Shown here one piece after another: positions 10,490 through 21,036 of a stretch of DNA of 64,000 nucleotides. The translations under genes and the position numbers were made by a program. The DNA lies in the NCBI RefSeq assembly GCF_010015585.1, contig NW_022985068.1:1629911-1693910 (forward strand). The letters are read 5' to 3'. Positions within the stretch are counted from its first letter, which is position 1. Each line of letters begins with the position of its first letter. The DNA comes from Eremomyces bilateralis CBS 781.70. Taxonomy: Eukaryota > Ascomycota > Dothideomycetes > Eremomycetales > Eremomycetaceae. A model generated the notes under the pieces. The model did no database searches, was not told the DNA's origin, and worked only from the letters and a program-made list of their open reading frames with translations.

Positions 10490-10848
10490 CCCTTCGGCAC
10501 CCTATTACAAATAAATCTTTAGTTACGCAACGTACTATGCTCGTCGTGGCCGTTTTCGGCCCATTTAAGACCCTGCAGAGCAAAGGCAGCATAAGAGCGA
10601 GTTGACGATCTGAATGTGCAGCCGACTCTAGATAAGGCTCGTGTATCCATAATGAGCAAATCAACCATGCGATATCGAATCAGTTTATCCACCCTGTCGA
10701 ATATTTAACGTTAATCACGCTTACTGACCTTAGTTTCCTTTCTAAGGTTTTCACAGAAGTTTGTCCGGTCGATACGCCTGACGATATTTTTATCGAGCTC
10801 TATGAAGGGAGTAGGGAAGCTTAGCGCCACTGTCTGAACTTCCTCATG

Positions 10849-10930
10849 TGTCACAGAATATCTGTGTTTCTTGGTGTTTCCCCACGGCTTTATTCCGTAC
10901 TCGATTCTATACCCCTATTCTTTCCCTTTA
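10849..10930 (+). repeat. dispersed repeat, copy 2 (possible LTR end)
   Basis: Matches the reverse complement of 7298-7376, starting TGTCACAGAATATCTGTG. Beyond 10930 the two copies diverge. Confidence 0.5.
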
Positions 10931-11255
10931 CTCGCGCCCCACGCTCATTACTTGTAATGGGCGTTAGCCAGCCCAATGTACAGGAAATAGTCCCAGGACG
11001 CGTCGAAGCGTGTTATCTTCGCACCATTACCGTATTCCGTACTTATTTTGGTGGATTAGTGAATTTAATCCAATTATCTAAGCTGCTAGATATTGTTTGA
11101 AGTTCTAATTCATTTCCATCGTGGTTTGATATGCCGCCCAATCTAGCCACTCTTCCACCCTAAAACCCACCCCCACAATTGAATCATGCCTATCCCTCGC
11201 CCCATCATGAAACCTGAGAAAGAAAGGATAGAGGAACCCTCCATTGGCACTACAG

Positions 11256-13766
11256 CTAATCTTTCGTGATTCTTAAACCCTTTTTGCGAGCTATTAGCGC
11301 CAAAACCTCATCCATACCGCGATGTTGTAACATCTCACGGCACGTATACCCGCTGTTATCTATCGAATCAGGGTTTGCTCCTGCTTCAACTAGAAGCTTT
11401 GCTGCCTCAGTATTCCCTCTCCAAGCTGCCACGAAAAGTGGCGTAGAGTAATACCTTCCCCCTCTTCGATCGATTTTCACGTCATCTCCTCGTTTAAGCA
11501 GCAGCTTGATTATCGACACCATATCATACGACGCCGCGTAATACAGCGGCTGCGTCTGTTCGATCGGTTTCGTGTCCGTGGTCCCGATCAGGAACTGGGC
11601 CCAGGAATCGAAGTTCCCTCCGTGTTTCCCAGATTTCGTTGCGAAGAAGGAGAGGATGAGATCCACGTCAGCGGGTTTCAGTGCGGTAAGTTCTGCGTGA
11701 TACGGCCAGAAGTATGCCGCGTACAGTAGCAATGGGTGCGCTCGGAATCGGTTGCGTAGGTGAACAGATCCGGTAACGCGACCGTTGGAGAACTCGTCGA
11801 AGTAGAGATATGTTAGACATTTCCGCATTATCTCTCTGTTGCTCGACACACTATCCAATGCAAACCCCGAGACGCTTGAAGTTTTGATCCAGTCCGACAT
11901 AAGAAACGTCCGAATTGAATCATGAGATAGCTTAACGCTAGCATTGTCGGACAACATCTTCGCTGCAGGTGGTATATTGCTTTCACTGTAGCTCAACCCT
12001 ACTTCCGCGTGAATCAGCCCCTGACAGAGAGTCAGCAGCGCTTTGGGCTTTGCGAGTCGGCAATCTTCGTCCAAGGACCGGTCAGAGTCGTGGAGGACAA
12101 CGGCTTCCGCGAGTTCGTGGATGGTAAGTGGCCGCACGCTGAAGCTGAGCCAGAGGAGGACATCTCGGGCCAGCGAGCGGTCGGATGGGGGGATGCGTGA
12201 GAGGATTGTGGCGTACGTTTCGTGGAGAGTGGTGGGGAGGTCGTTCAAGGCGGACTTTATAGCGCGACCGGTGCGGAGAGAAGAGAGGTGGTCCATTGAC
12301 AGTTGAGCCCAGCGAAACCTTGAGAGGTGTCAGAAAGATGAGATGGGATCAGAATATACGGAAAGTTAACTTACATGCCGTTCGCTGTAGATGCGATTGT
12401 TTCCAACACTTGTTCGCGGGTTGCTTTGCTCAAGCAACTGAATACTGGCTCTGATTTCATTCGGTAGTCAACATAGCTCGCTATGTCATGATTGATCATA
12501 GACGCCGCCATGTACCGAGTGATGACCATGGAACTAGTTTCCGGGCGTGTATCTGCATCTGTTGTGCAAGTTATTAGTACTCGTAGAGTAGGTGCAACTG
12601 CCACAAGCTCTGCCAGAGCGGACAATATGGTGCCCTGGTGAGGCGTTTCATTAAGTGCATCAACGAGTATAAAGAACTCCTCGAATATATTTATGGACTT
12701 CCGTAAAAGCTCGATAAGCTCGTGGACACTCAGAGTATTCCGTGTGATTAAATGATAGTCGTGTCTCCGAATTGGCCGAATCCACTCGATTATTTCGGGC
12801 TTCCTCTCAGCGGCTTGCGCAAGGATCGAGCCCAGCACGTTGGCCGGCTGCTGCGTACTCGCGTTATTCAGAGAACAATAATGAAATCCGCATACTCTAT
12901 TGTTAGAGGATTGACAGCGACTCTGGAGTTTCTCAACGATGCAGGAACTAGGTTGCTGTGAGCTAGATATGCAAAAGCGGATAATACGGTCCTACGAACA
13001 ATATCATAGTCTTTCCCGCTCCCGCTATTGCCAAAGCAATTAGTGTCAGTACAGCTATATCTGAGACGTCCCCGAAATGGAACTTTCTCTTACATTTGCC
13101 TGTAACCCACATGATTCGTCTCTTATCGCCAACAGAGCTCAGCCAGCCATGGAATTCCTTGTCGAAGAACCATTCTCCACTGCCTGGAGCCCGAAGCTGA
13201 GTTAGATCCGCGTGCTCTTCTTCGGGTCGTACGGGGGCGAGCCAACGGATGATCTCTTCGGTGTCTTTTAGGAGGCTTTCTGATTTGCGTTCTATTATGT
13301 CTTCATGTATTGTGTCTGACAACGACTTCATATCGGCGTGCACTTTTGTCGTCAGCGCTGAAGTCTCATTCATAATGATCATGAGAAACCATGTTTTGGA
13401 CCGTTCAAGAGACGCAATATATCGATCGATATCCCGTTTCGCAAAAGGCCAGGTGAGTGTTCTCTTTGCATTATTTAGCACGCCTGTCGGCACCTTGAGC
13501 CGTTTCTGAAGAGCCACAAGTGTCTCCCGTGTCATCGACACCATTGCTGGCCATGATTCCTCATCCGCTAAGTCGGAATTCCTGGGTAAACGGTCTTCGA
13601 AATCAGCGGAGACGGATTCCAGAATACCCTTAAGCGCAAAAACTTCCAGCATCAGACTTCTCGTCTCCTCTTTCCGATCCTTCAGGGCGGCACCATATGA
13701 GCACAAAGCAGTTGCCACTTGGCCGACTGCAATCACCAGCCCAGCAATTGAGACCGGATCGGTCAT
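11256..13766 (-). CDS. NLR-type STAND protein: fungal N-domain, NACHT, ankyrin repeats, 781 aa
   Basis: Join complement(11256..12318, 12375..12955, 12996..13024, 13094..13766); every junction keeps frame. I prefer the ATG at 13766 (MTDPVSIAGLVIAVGQV), the usual start of the fungal STAND N-terminal domain; an in-frame ATG lies 24 codons upstream. The NTPase has the P-loop GKSGAGKT (about 224-231), a Walker B region FFILVDALNE (about 325-335) and ITCTTDAD sensor-like stretch. MFRWAQLSMDHLSSLRTGRA (about 428) opens the winged-helix region, followed by PPSDRSLARDVLLWLSFS. Ankyrin repeats close the protein (TPLFVAAWRGNTEAAKLLVE near 735). Such proteins are cytosolic switches in fungal non-self recognition and regulated cell death. 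The second intron is only 40 nt and its exact ends are less sure. Confidence 0.85.
12996..13024 (-). other. 29-nt micro-exon of the NLR gene
   Basis: It lies between introns 13025-13093 and 12956-12995 and carries the last residues of the P-loop (SGAGKTM). An alternative acceptor 12 nt upstream (CTAG at 12968) with donor GTTCGT would also keep frame but give a 36-nt intron. Confidence 0.6.
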
Positions 13767-14130
13767 TGCTAAACATGGAACGACGTCGAAAAGACCGCCA
13801 GTGTAAATCGAGGAGGGTTCATACGTCGGGTATTTCATAGATCGCTAAAGCGCAAATTATTCAACCCCTAATGAATTCAACTTTCAGTGTTCCACAACTC
13901 TTGCATAAAGTCCCATTTGACACTTGATCTTCCTGATATCTACATCGATCGAGAGAGTGAGACCTGAGAGAGAGAGAGAGATTCATACGCCCGTCAGGCC
14001 TCTCGGCGAGGCCCATGTGGGGAACTACCCGGGCTGACTAATTACATACATTAGTGCCTTGTGGCCTTGTGCCCCCATTCGATTCAACATGAAGGGTGAA
14101 GGGGGGGCGCTTAGTCACCGTGCAGAGGGC
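13767..14130. other. NLR upstream region, no gene seen
   Basis: Includes a short GA-rich run near 13950-13982. No TIR of the downstream mariner relic could be identified here. Confidence 0.4.
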
Positions 14131-15200
14131 TTGGCAAAGGCTCAGATTCATCAATTATTTCATTTTTTACCACTTATCAGAGCGAATTCGGCCTCCTTTT
14201 AGCTCGATGAGCTTTTTACAACGCGGAGGCATCTCACTAATATATCCACGAATTGATTGCTGTGATACCGAGCGAAGGCAGCCCGAATAGCTTGCTTAAA
14301 CTCCTCCACCGAATGCCACGATCCACCTCGAAGTACCTGTTTCATCGCTCTCTAAACTGGCTCCTGTGGACTTAGATCAGATGATTGAGCGGGGTAATCA
14401 AGTAAGAGGAGATCTTCATCTCTTTTTCATTGTATAACGGGATTGTTCATAGAACGAGTTCCATGAGATGGGTCGTTATCCTCAACAAAGAAGAATTTCC
14501 GATTAAATTTAGCCTCGAGCCATTTAATATGTTTAATATGATGCGGAGGAACTTCTTTTAGATAGAATTTCTGGCTCATAGAGTTTCCTTTAGGCTTTAA
14601 TTCGACCTCTGGTCGATCAGCTGTTTCTCGAAAGATTCGGACGTTCTCAGCATGTTGCTCTTCTGATTCAATGCCAGATCGGCGAGGGGCGCGTGGTCTG
14701 TAGGCTTTCGGGACGGTCGGACAAGCTGGATCGTTGTAGAAGACGAGTGGACCTTTGTGGCCGTACGAAACACCGCTTGCGACGTGAACGGTAACGTTGA
14801 GTGGGAGTGATCCTGTCTCCTGGAGATTTTGAAGACGTTGACTTGCTCCGGGGACCCCGAAGCTCATATTCAGGTCGATCTGAGAGATCTCGAGAATTGA
14901 AATGGGCTTCGTCTGTGTAGTAGACGTATCGCCAGAATCTCGTTAATATTTTGCCCTTGTATCGTTGGCCAAACGAGACCCGTCTTCGTTTATTTGCTAG
15001 GGAGATAGCTATGATATAGGGCTTTCGAAATCGTTGGGCTCCAGACCGTTTCTGTACGTTTCGTTGTACTGTTTTCCCTTTAACATTGAATTCGAGTGAG
15101 ACGGTTTGATCGCAGAAGTTACGAGAACCACTTTCATTTGCCTGGAGGAACGAAGTTCCGTAAGGTCTTTGGTCGCACGAGGGGAGACAACAAACTTCTA
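14131..15200 (-). pseudogene. Tc1/mariner-superfamily transposase relic
   Basis: Read on the minus strand, fragments in two frames give, in order, NESGSRNFCDQTVSLEF, a stretch ending RFWRYVYYTDEAHFNS (first catalytic Asp), HVASGVSYGHKGPLVFYNDP, FFFVEDNDPSHGTRS (second Asp) and DYPAQSSDLSPQEP (the catalytic-acid region, HPPQSPDLNPIE in intact relatives). A frame change falls near 14880, and in-frame stops at about 14427 and 14365 follow GTT ATA CAA-like contexts. The DDE triad order is recognisable. I could not find matching terminal repeats. An old, dead DNA transposon. Confidence 0.75.
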
Positions 15201-15399
15201 ACTCGACCTTAAATCACATGATATTCACGTGAGTTTCACGTGATTTGTCCCCCTCAACCACAGCCGTCGTTGACACGCCTTCGTCGACATCGCGATCGGC
15301 CCCCCCGCTTTAGCCCCTGTGATATGATTGGAACGAACTATAAAACTACACGCTCCGCGGCGTCCACTTCGCGTCCGCAGACACTGCCGGATTCTGACC

Positions 15400-15495
15400 T
15401 TGCGCCTGACTGAGTCCGATCGTTGAGTCTGGCTCGGATGGTTAAGACGGACTCTAATGGTCGAGACTTCACTCTGATTGTCGAGACTGACTAAT
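15400..15495. repeat. short imperfect tandem/subterminal repeats
   Basis: Reiterated near-copies of GAGTCTGATGGTYGAGAC (GAGTCCGATCGTTGAG, GGCTCGGATGGTTAAGAC, GGACTCTAATGGTCGAGAC, CACTCTGATTGTCGAGAC), spaced about 20-24 bp. They sit upstream of the pogo-like relic and may be subterminal repeats of that or another DNA transposon. Confidence 0.5.
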
Positions 15496-15539
15496 TTGAT
15501 AACGCAAATAAATCCAACAACGATGGATTCTTTTTCAAT

Positions 15540-17460
15540 ATGCCTCCTATAAATGAAAGTGCAATTGCTGAAGCTATATAAGCTTTTTGAGATCGAGAAT
15601 TCCCATCGATTCACAAATTTGCGGAGGCTTATGGCGTTAAGTACTCTACTCTCTAAGAACATATCTAAAAGGGCACCGAATCCCATCAAAAAGGGGCCGA
15701 GAAGTTGCAAAAGTTGTCAAAAGATCAAGAAAAATGGCTGGTCTTGTGACAGTCTTGGGCTTCGCCCAGTCTGTGTGTTGTGGCCTTGCGGCCTAAGGCA
15801 GAAGGGATAGGTAGACCGTTTGCCCACAGATGTAAATAGCAGATCGCAGTGAGAGAGATCTTCTCCTTCTCTCTTTAGCAATTCAACAGCGTTACCAGCT
15901 TACCAAATCCTTCGTGGTTTGGGCCCATGACAGGTCTAGTGGATTACGGAAGAAGACCTTTGCGGGAGGGCCCCTTCGCATGCCCAGGTTCGCTAAATGG
16001 CAGAACTGATTGCGAAAGAAAATAGAGATAACACTCCCTGCGGCACAAATTAGACCGACGGGTTTCTACTCCGGAATCCTGAGGTAAGAAACGATTATCG
16101 GACGGACGATCGAGGCTTCTAGAATAAATTCTGCCACAAAAGATGTTATTTCGGAGTTCTTTTCGGCTTATACACGCATTATCGAAAGGTATAACATTAA
16201 AACCAATAACCAGTGGAATTTTAATGAGCATAGCATCGCCCTAGGGTGCGGAATTAATGGCCGCGTAATTACACCAGTCTAGGAGAAGCAAAAGAGGAAG
16301 AAGAACACGATATACGTGAAGATTCCTAAAGATAGAGAATGGGTCTCTATCCTAGAATACATATATGCAGATGGCCGATCAATTACGCCCCTGATTATCC
16401 TTAAAGGCAAATCTCTGCAGTCGACGTAGTTCCCTTCTCGCGATATCCCGAACTGGCATTATACGTCCTCAGAAATTGCCTAGACATCCAACGAAATTGG
16501 CTTATAATGGCTCGAGAAAAAGTTCTTACGGGAGGCCAAACCCCTGAACCAAAATGGAGAAGAAGACTCCCGAGAATAGCGCTTTTTGGTATGCGCCGGG
16601 CACGGTACGCATGCTAAGATCCAGCTCATGAAGTCGGCGAAAGATAGTAAGGTATTTATTTTATGTTTGCCAGCCCATTCTTCCCATGTCCTCCAGCCTT
16701 TAGATATTGCATGCTTTTCGCCCCTGAAATCAAGATATCATAAAGAACTGAGCCGCCTATCTTCGCTTGATGACTCTGCACCAGTTAAGAAGCATAATTT
16801 TATAGAAATATATTATAAATCTCGAAATACGGCTCTAAATTCGCATAACATACGTGCAGGGTTTCGTGGAACAGGAATGGTGCCCTTTAACCCAGCCAAA
16901 GTATTAAATAGTTTCGTAATTGAACGAAATTCACACCGTAATGCCCAGTCGTGTGACCCCTAAACTAATTCCGTATACCTATAGCATACTAAAGGGGCTA
17001 CAGGACATATATAAGCAAAAGTTTGAGGGAATATCATCGCGAGACTTCGGGGGATTCTAGGGGAAGTTGGCCAAGTCCCTGGCGGAGAAGAATACCGAAA
17101 TCGCTGCACTTAAAGCACACGTTCTACAACTTGAAAAAACTATTCAAGATCTAGGTGGTTCGACTACGAGGAAAAGGAAACGAGTCTAGCCTGATTTGAA
17201 CGAAAGATTTGCTACAATTGAGCAAATCGTTGCGTTGCAGGAGGCGGCCAAAGAAGCGGAGCGGAAAGCTGCGGAAAAGGCGGAGAGGATTTCAGAGCAC
17301 GCAAATCTAGATTCGAGCACTTATGCTCTGTATTTGAACTAGATGTATAGAAATATATATGGTGGCTGTTCTATTTGTGTAACTCTAGGGCAATACGTGG
17401 ATCAAATGGATTGTTTGTGGTGGCCGGAAACTGGGATGACCGGAAACTGGGTGCTTTGAC
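15540..17460 (+). pseudogene. pogo/Fot1-like transposon relic with nested solo LTR
   Basis: Plus strand. It starts ATGCCTCCTATAAATGAAAG with a broken helix-turn-helix segment, is interrupted at 15745-15937 by a solo LTR plus target duplication, and resumes with fragments matching pogo transposases. The best preserved part is 16586-16963: VCAGHGTHAKIQLM, LPAHSSHVLQPLDI, GFRGTGMVPFNPAKV. A C-terminal coiled coil follows (about 17070-17340). Many stops and frame changes. The right end holds two copies of CCGGAAACTGGG (17424-17451) and CTTTGACTTA, probably its terminal repeat; the matching left repeat was not found. Related to 3495-3816. Confidence 0.78.
15745..15932. repeat. solo LTR, family A, copy 2 (nested in pogo relic)
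   Basis: 188 bp with TGTGACAG and CATGACA ends, flanked by the 5-bp duplication GGTCT (15740-15744 and 15933-15937). It is the partner of 10303-10489. It inserted into the transposase region of the pogo-like element and is therefore younger than that element. No internal retrotransposon sequence remains. Confidence 0.92.
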
Positions 17461-18153
17461 TTAGAGGTATTATGAATAAATTCGAGGGATTCGTCGTCGT
17501 AGTGAAATTCGAACCGGACTAGGCAAGTCGCTATTATTCTAAAAACAATTGAATTGGGAATATAAACTATATCATTCTATGTAGGATCATCGCATCCAAA
17601 ATAGCGAATTCATTCCTTGCTTTGTTGCTTTATGGTATACAATATGTTGACTCTTTGGCCTATCATATGACTGCCGTAGCATCATGTCTTAAAACCAACC
17701 TAGAACAATGGAAAATAAGCCTTTTATGATGCTTCTGTGAATATAATTCGAGTACTCTTTTAAGGGAGATTCGAAGACTGCGAACTCTAGCTTCGTTCCT
17801 CCAGGCTCTCTTTGAGCGAAACCCGCTTGCGGGTTCGCATCTCCTGTATTGCAAAGCTAAAGAAGAAGAGCTATTGTCGCACGTGATGTGCTAAAATGGT
17901 TGGGGGTGAGGTGCTGTTGTTCCAGCAGCGAAGTTGTTGTGTGTAAGTTGTGTGTAAGTTTTTTTTGTTCTAGCTGAATGCCTGGTTCCCCGGCCCTACA
18001 GATATACGAGAGTCACGGCAAGATTATTAATGCAGTTTGTAGCCTTGGACTCCTAGAGCTCATGCCTTGGCCTGCGACAGCTATCTACGACGTGTGCGCG
18101 ATGTCCAAGACTTCGACAGTTGACTTAGTCACGTGACTATCATTCAGGAGACA
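17461..18153. other. intergenic, no gene seen
   Basis: AT-rich sequence between the pogo-like relic and the second family B LTR; no coding signature. Confidence 0.4.
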
Positions 18154-18158
18154 GGCCA

Positions 18159-18406
18159 TGTCGCATTTCGCGTGGGTGACGATTAAGCAAGTTGGCTGCT
18201 TTAGCTCAGTTGCTGTAGAGTCATAACGCAAGTTGGTCTTGACGATTCCCATTGTTCCCCAAAAAGGAGATGTAGCTAGCAAAACAGTTGAAGGTAATTA
18301 AATACAAGGGAAAACACTAAGCTGTCCGAAATAGGCCTAGCCTAGGGGTAATAGGCAGTGAAAGGAAAGTTAGGGCAGTAGAAACCAACAGGGGCATCTT
18401 GCGACA
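18159..18406. repeat. solo LTR, family B, copy 2
   Basis: 248 bp, TGTCGC...GCGACA, flanked by the duplication GGCCA (18154-18158 and 18407-18411). It aligns with 9983-10239, with small length differences and many substitutions, so both are old. It sits against the end of a transposase fragment (18412-18747). Confidence 0.9.
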
Positions 18407-18411
18407 GGCCA

Positions 18412-18747
18412 CAGGCCTGGAACCATAACATCGAGGGCTTGTTCATCGTACGATTGGTAATGGAGAGGACTGGAAGGGTCTAATAAGCGATGTATATCGG
18501 AATCACTTATTCGAGAGGGTTGTCCGAAACGTGTACTAAGCTTATGAGTCTTTCGATATGCAGCTCGACCACACTGTTCGCGCTGTTTAAGCCAAGTTCG
18601 ACCTGTTGATGGATGGATCTCTATTCTCTCTCTTTTACAAAGACTATTAAAAGAACAGCTTTTCGGAAGTGTGTCATAGGCATCAAAGAATCGCGTTTTC
18701 CGTATAGTATCGTATTCAAATCGTTTGGGCTTCTCTGTGGCAGGCAT
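18412..18747 (-). pseudogene. fungal transposase N-terminal fragment
   Basis: The minus-strand frame from ATG at 18747 reads MPATEKPKRFEYDTIRKTRF and has a helix-turn-helix-like layout (SLCKRERIEIHPSTGRTWLK, AYRKTHKLSTRFGQPSRISD). This start is typical of a class of fungal Tc1-like transposases whose DDE domain follows. Here the frame runs into a solo LTR at 18406 and I see no DDE domain beyond it, so only the DNA-binding part survives. Confidence 0.55.
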
Positions 18748-19355
18748 TGTTGTATAATTTGCGATAGAAAAGTATAGGTGAGGCTGAAATGATGTTGACT
18801 GGGGCCTGTCTGGAGCTCTGCGTGGTGACTAAGCGCCCTCCCTTGGACGATCTAAGCGAGAGCAGTGTGTTAAGAAAAGGGAATTACCACGCCTGTGTAT
18901 CTTATGGCTAGTGAGATTTTCCCACCCGGTTTTGAGAATTTCTCACCCGCGCTAGTATGGTGGAAATTAATCGTTAAACTAGACCTAGCGCGTATTTTCC
19001 TTCGTCTTCGACTATATTATCAGGCCTATCTGTTATGGTCCGAGGCCTGCGGCCAGTTCCCTTGGTTGTGGCTAAAGACGTGGCTGGTGGATTATATCAG
19101 AGAAGCAAACAAACATGGTAACACAGCATTAGGGCATTGGAGAGGAGAGTCGCTATCTTGCGCACAAAGGTGCCGGGAGATTTCTTTTCTCTCTCTCTCT
19201 CTTCAGTTTAGATTAATGGAACTCGGTAATCGCAGACCTTGCGCATCCAGACCGTGTCACTGTAAACTTGGCATGTAACGGAAAATTTTGTAATACGTAA
19301 TTGCTGTAACTTAATTCTAGAATTTTTGTAATATAGGAATTTATAATTTCCATCC

Positions 19356-19631
19356 TTACAGTGAGTCCCGTGACGCGGCAGGTCGCCAGGGAGATGGGAC
19401 GGAGTGTGGCGGGGAGCTCGGGGAGCCGGAGGGGGAGCGTGAGCGGTAGCTGTTGGCACCCGGGAGGCGGCGACACTTGGGAAGGGTTTGCGAAGGTCGT
19501 CTTGGAAGTACTACGTCGTAGTCGTTGTCATCCTCATTGAATTGCACTCGGGCAGCACCCGCTTGGCGGTCAATGAACTTGCGGGGCTGATTTTCTTTCT
19601 CACTATCTGCGCGGCGGTTGGGTAGAGTCAT
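19356..19631 (-). CDS. unrecognised short ORF, possibly transposon-derived
   Basis: A 91-residue frame starting MTLPNRRADSEKENQPRKFI. It is charged, then Pro/Ser/Arg-rich (RSRSPSGSPSSPP) with an acidic patch (NEDDNDYD). Low complexity; it looks like the disordered N-terminus of a mobile-element-associated protein, but I cannot name the family. It lies 100 bp from the 5S-like repeat at 19734. Confidence 0.25.
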   Translation of the reverse strand: MTLPNRRADSEKENQPRKFIDRQAGAARVQFNEDDNDYDVVLPRRPSQTLPKCRRLPGANSYRSRSPSGSPSSPPHSVPSPWRPAASRDSL

Positions 19632-19733
19632 GGTTAAGGCAGCGGTTTAGCTATCCCCCGGGGCCGCTCTGACGACCAGTCGATTAAGAATGCACTGTAA
19701 TATTCCAGGCTAATAACTTGACCAAAAACAAAA

Positions 19734-19840
19734 ACATACAGCAATGGGAGTTCCCCATAACTCTCCCACGAGCATAAAAGCTGTCGAAATCAAACCGTAA
19801 ATACCACCGAAAAACGTGGGTCCGTCGAAAGACGTGGTTT
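19734..19840 (-). ncRNA. 5S-rRNA-like sequence, copy A
   Basis: On the minus strand its last part reads GGGAACTCCCATTGCTGTAT followed by GTTTTTG, resembling the 3' end of a fungal 5S rRNA and its Pol III T-run stop. The upstream part (CGTTTTTCGGTGGTATTTAC) corresponds loosely to the CCGTCCGCTCTGCCGTAC arm. It aligns with 26011-26120 (about 75% by eye), and in both copies CTCCYTAGTTTTYCAGTCTC follows a little further on. Too diverged to be a working rRNA gene; it may be a pseudogene, a 5S-derived SINE, or the target-side remnant of an insertion. Confidence 0.5.
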
Positions 19841-19889
19841 CTCCTTAGTTTTTCAGTCTCGCTCTCAATCTCGTCGATAAAGCGTACCG

Positions 19890-21036
19890 TAGAATGGGGG
19901 GGTCTCAGACCGCCTAAGAATAGGCACCTAGAGCCTGCCCTATAATGTCACGAAGTCACACGGTGAGGTAGAATGCGAAAGGTCGTGATCGTGAAATGAT
20001 GAGATATCAACACGAATTTAGGGGTGTAGATGCAAAGGCACAGTGGATGTAAAGGTATCAGCATCCATAGGTCTGATGCCTCAGGCTGTAAGGTTTAAAA
20101 GGGGAGTGATGTCTGGGGTCAACAGGGGTGCATGACTGTCAAGATCTGATGTCATTACTTAGTCATCCGTTTCCCCGCTTCGGCTATTACTTAGTCATTC
20201 GTTTCCCCTCTTCGGCTATTACTTAGTCATAGATAGTTATATCTACCTCGTTCGGTACTCTACTTCTTACACAAATACAAGCACTTTACATTCTTCGTCA
20301 CGTAACCTATTGCTTCCGTGTGGATAGACACGCTAAGCTATCAACAATGACACCCTGCATAGTAGGTGGTTCGTGGTAGACGGTAGTGCCTTACCCCGTC
20401 TGTAAGAGAACTTTAAGACCTTGATTCAGTGATTCTGGACTCATGGAATGGATTTATGATTGGATAGGATAATAGAACCTCACCAATGAAAATTTAGCGG
20501 TTTGCCACCTTGAGTCCTTGACGGAATTCTACGCCCTTGGCTGGTGCAGTGACCAACTTCCCTGTTCCAGAGCAAGCCAGTCCCTCGAGTCTCAACGATT
20601 CACAATACTATGGTACGGTACAGTCCCAGTGTCATGGTATCCAGCCTCCAGGTTGCCAGTTTATTGCCAGACTCACAGTCCGGGCTTGCATTGCAGTCCG
20701 GACACGAGAAAACCAAGCCGCTAGACATGAGTTTGGGTACCGTTCCAGAGAGGGGGATATGCACGAACCGTCGTTTACCTTTTTTAAATTATGGCGTTGC
20801 ACCATCCGGGGGTGGCGGAATTCATCAAGATTCTAGCAGGGAAACCAGCTGGTAGATTCTCGAACAATTCCGTCAACCCCGAAGTGCCCTGTGCCTTGAT
20901 CTGGCCTCAGTGTCTGTGATCTTGCCTCAGTGCCTGTGATCATTTGGGCCTTTTAAGACAGAGATTAGCCGCCTACAATGTAGGTTTTGGCCCTTCATTA
21001 GTGTACTTCTCTTTTCCGTCTACCCCGTCAGTCAAG
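19890..21036. other. intergenic; upstream region of the rhodopsin-domain gene
   Basis: Apart from the tandem repeat at 20154-20230 and a 20-bp near-direct repeat (GCCTCAGTGYCTGTGATC, about 20902-20941), I see no gene. The short frames here show no family motifs. Confidence 0.45.
20154..20230. repeat. 32-bp tandem repeat, about 2.4 units
   Basis: Unit ATTACTTAGTCATYCGTTTC plus CCCKCTTCGGCT at 20154-20185 and 20186-20217, with a partial third unit to 20230. No gene overlaps it. Confidence 0.85.
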
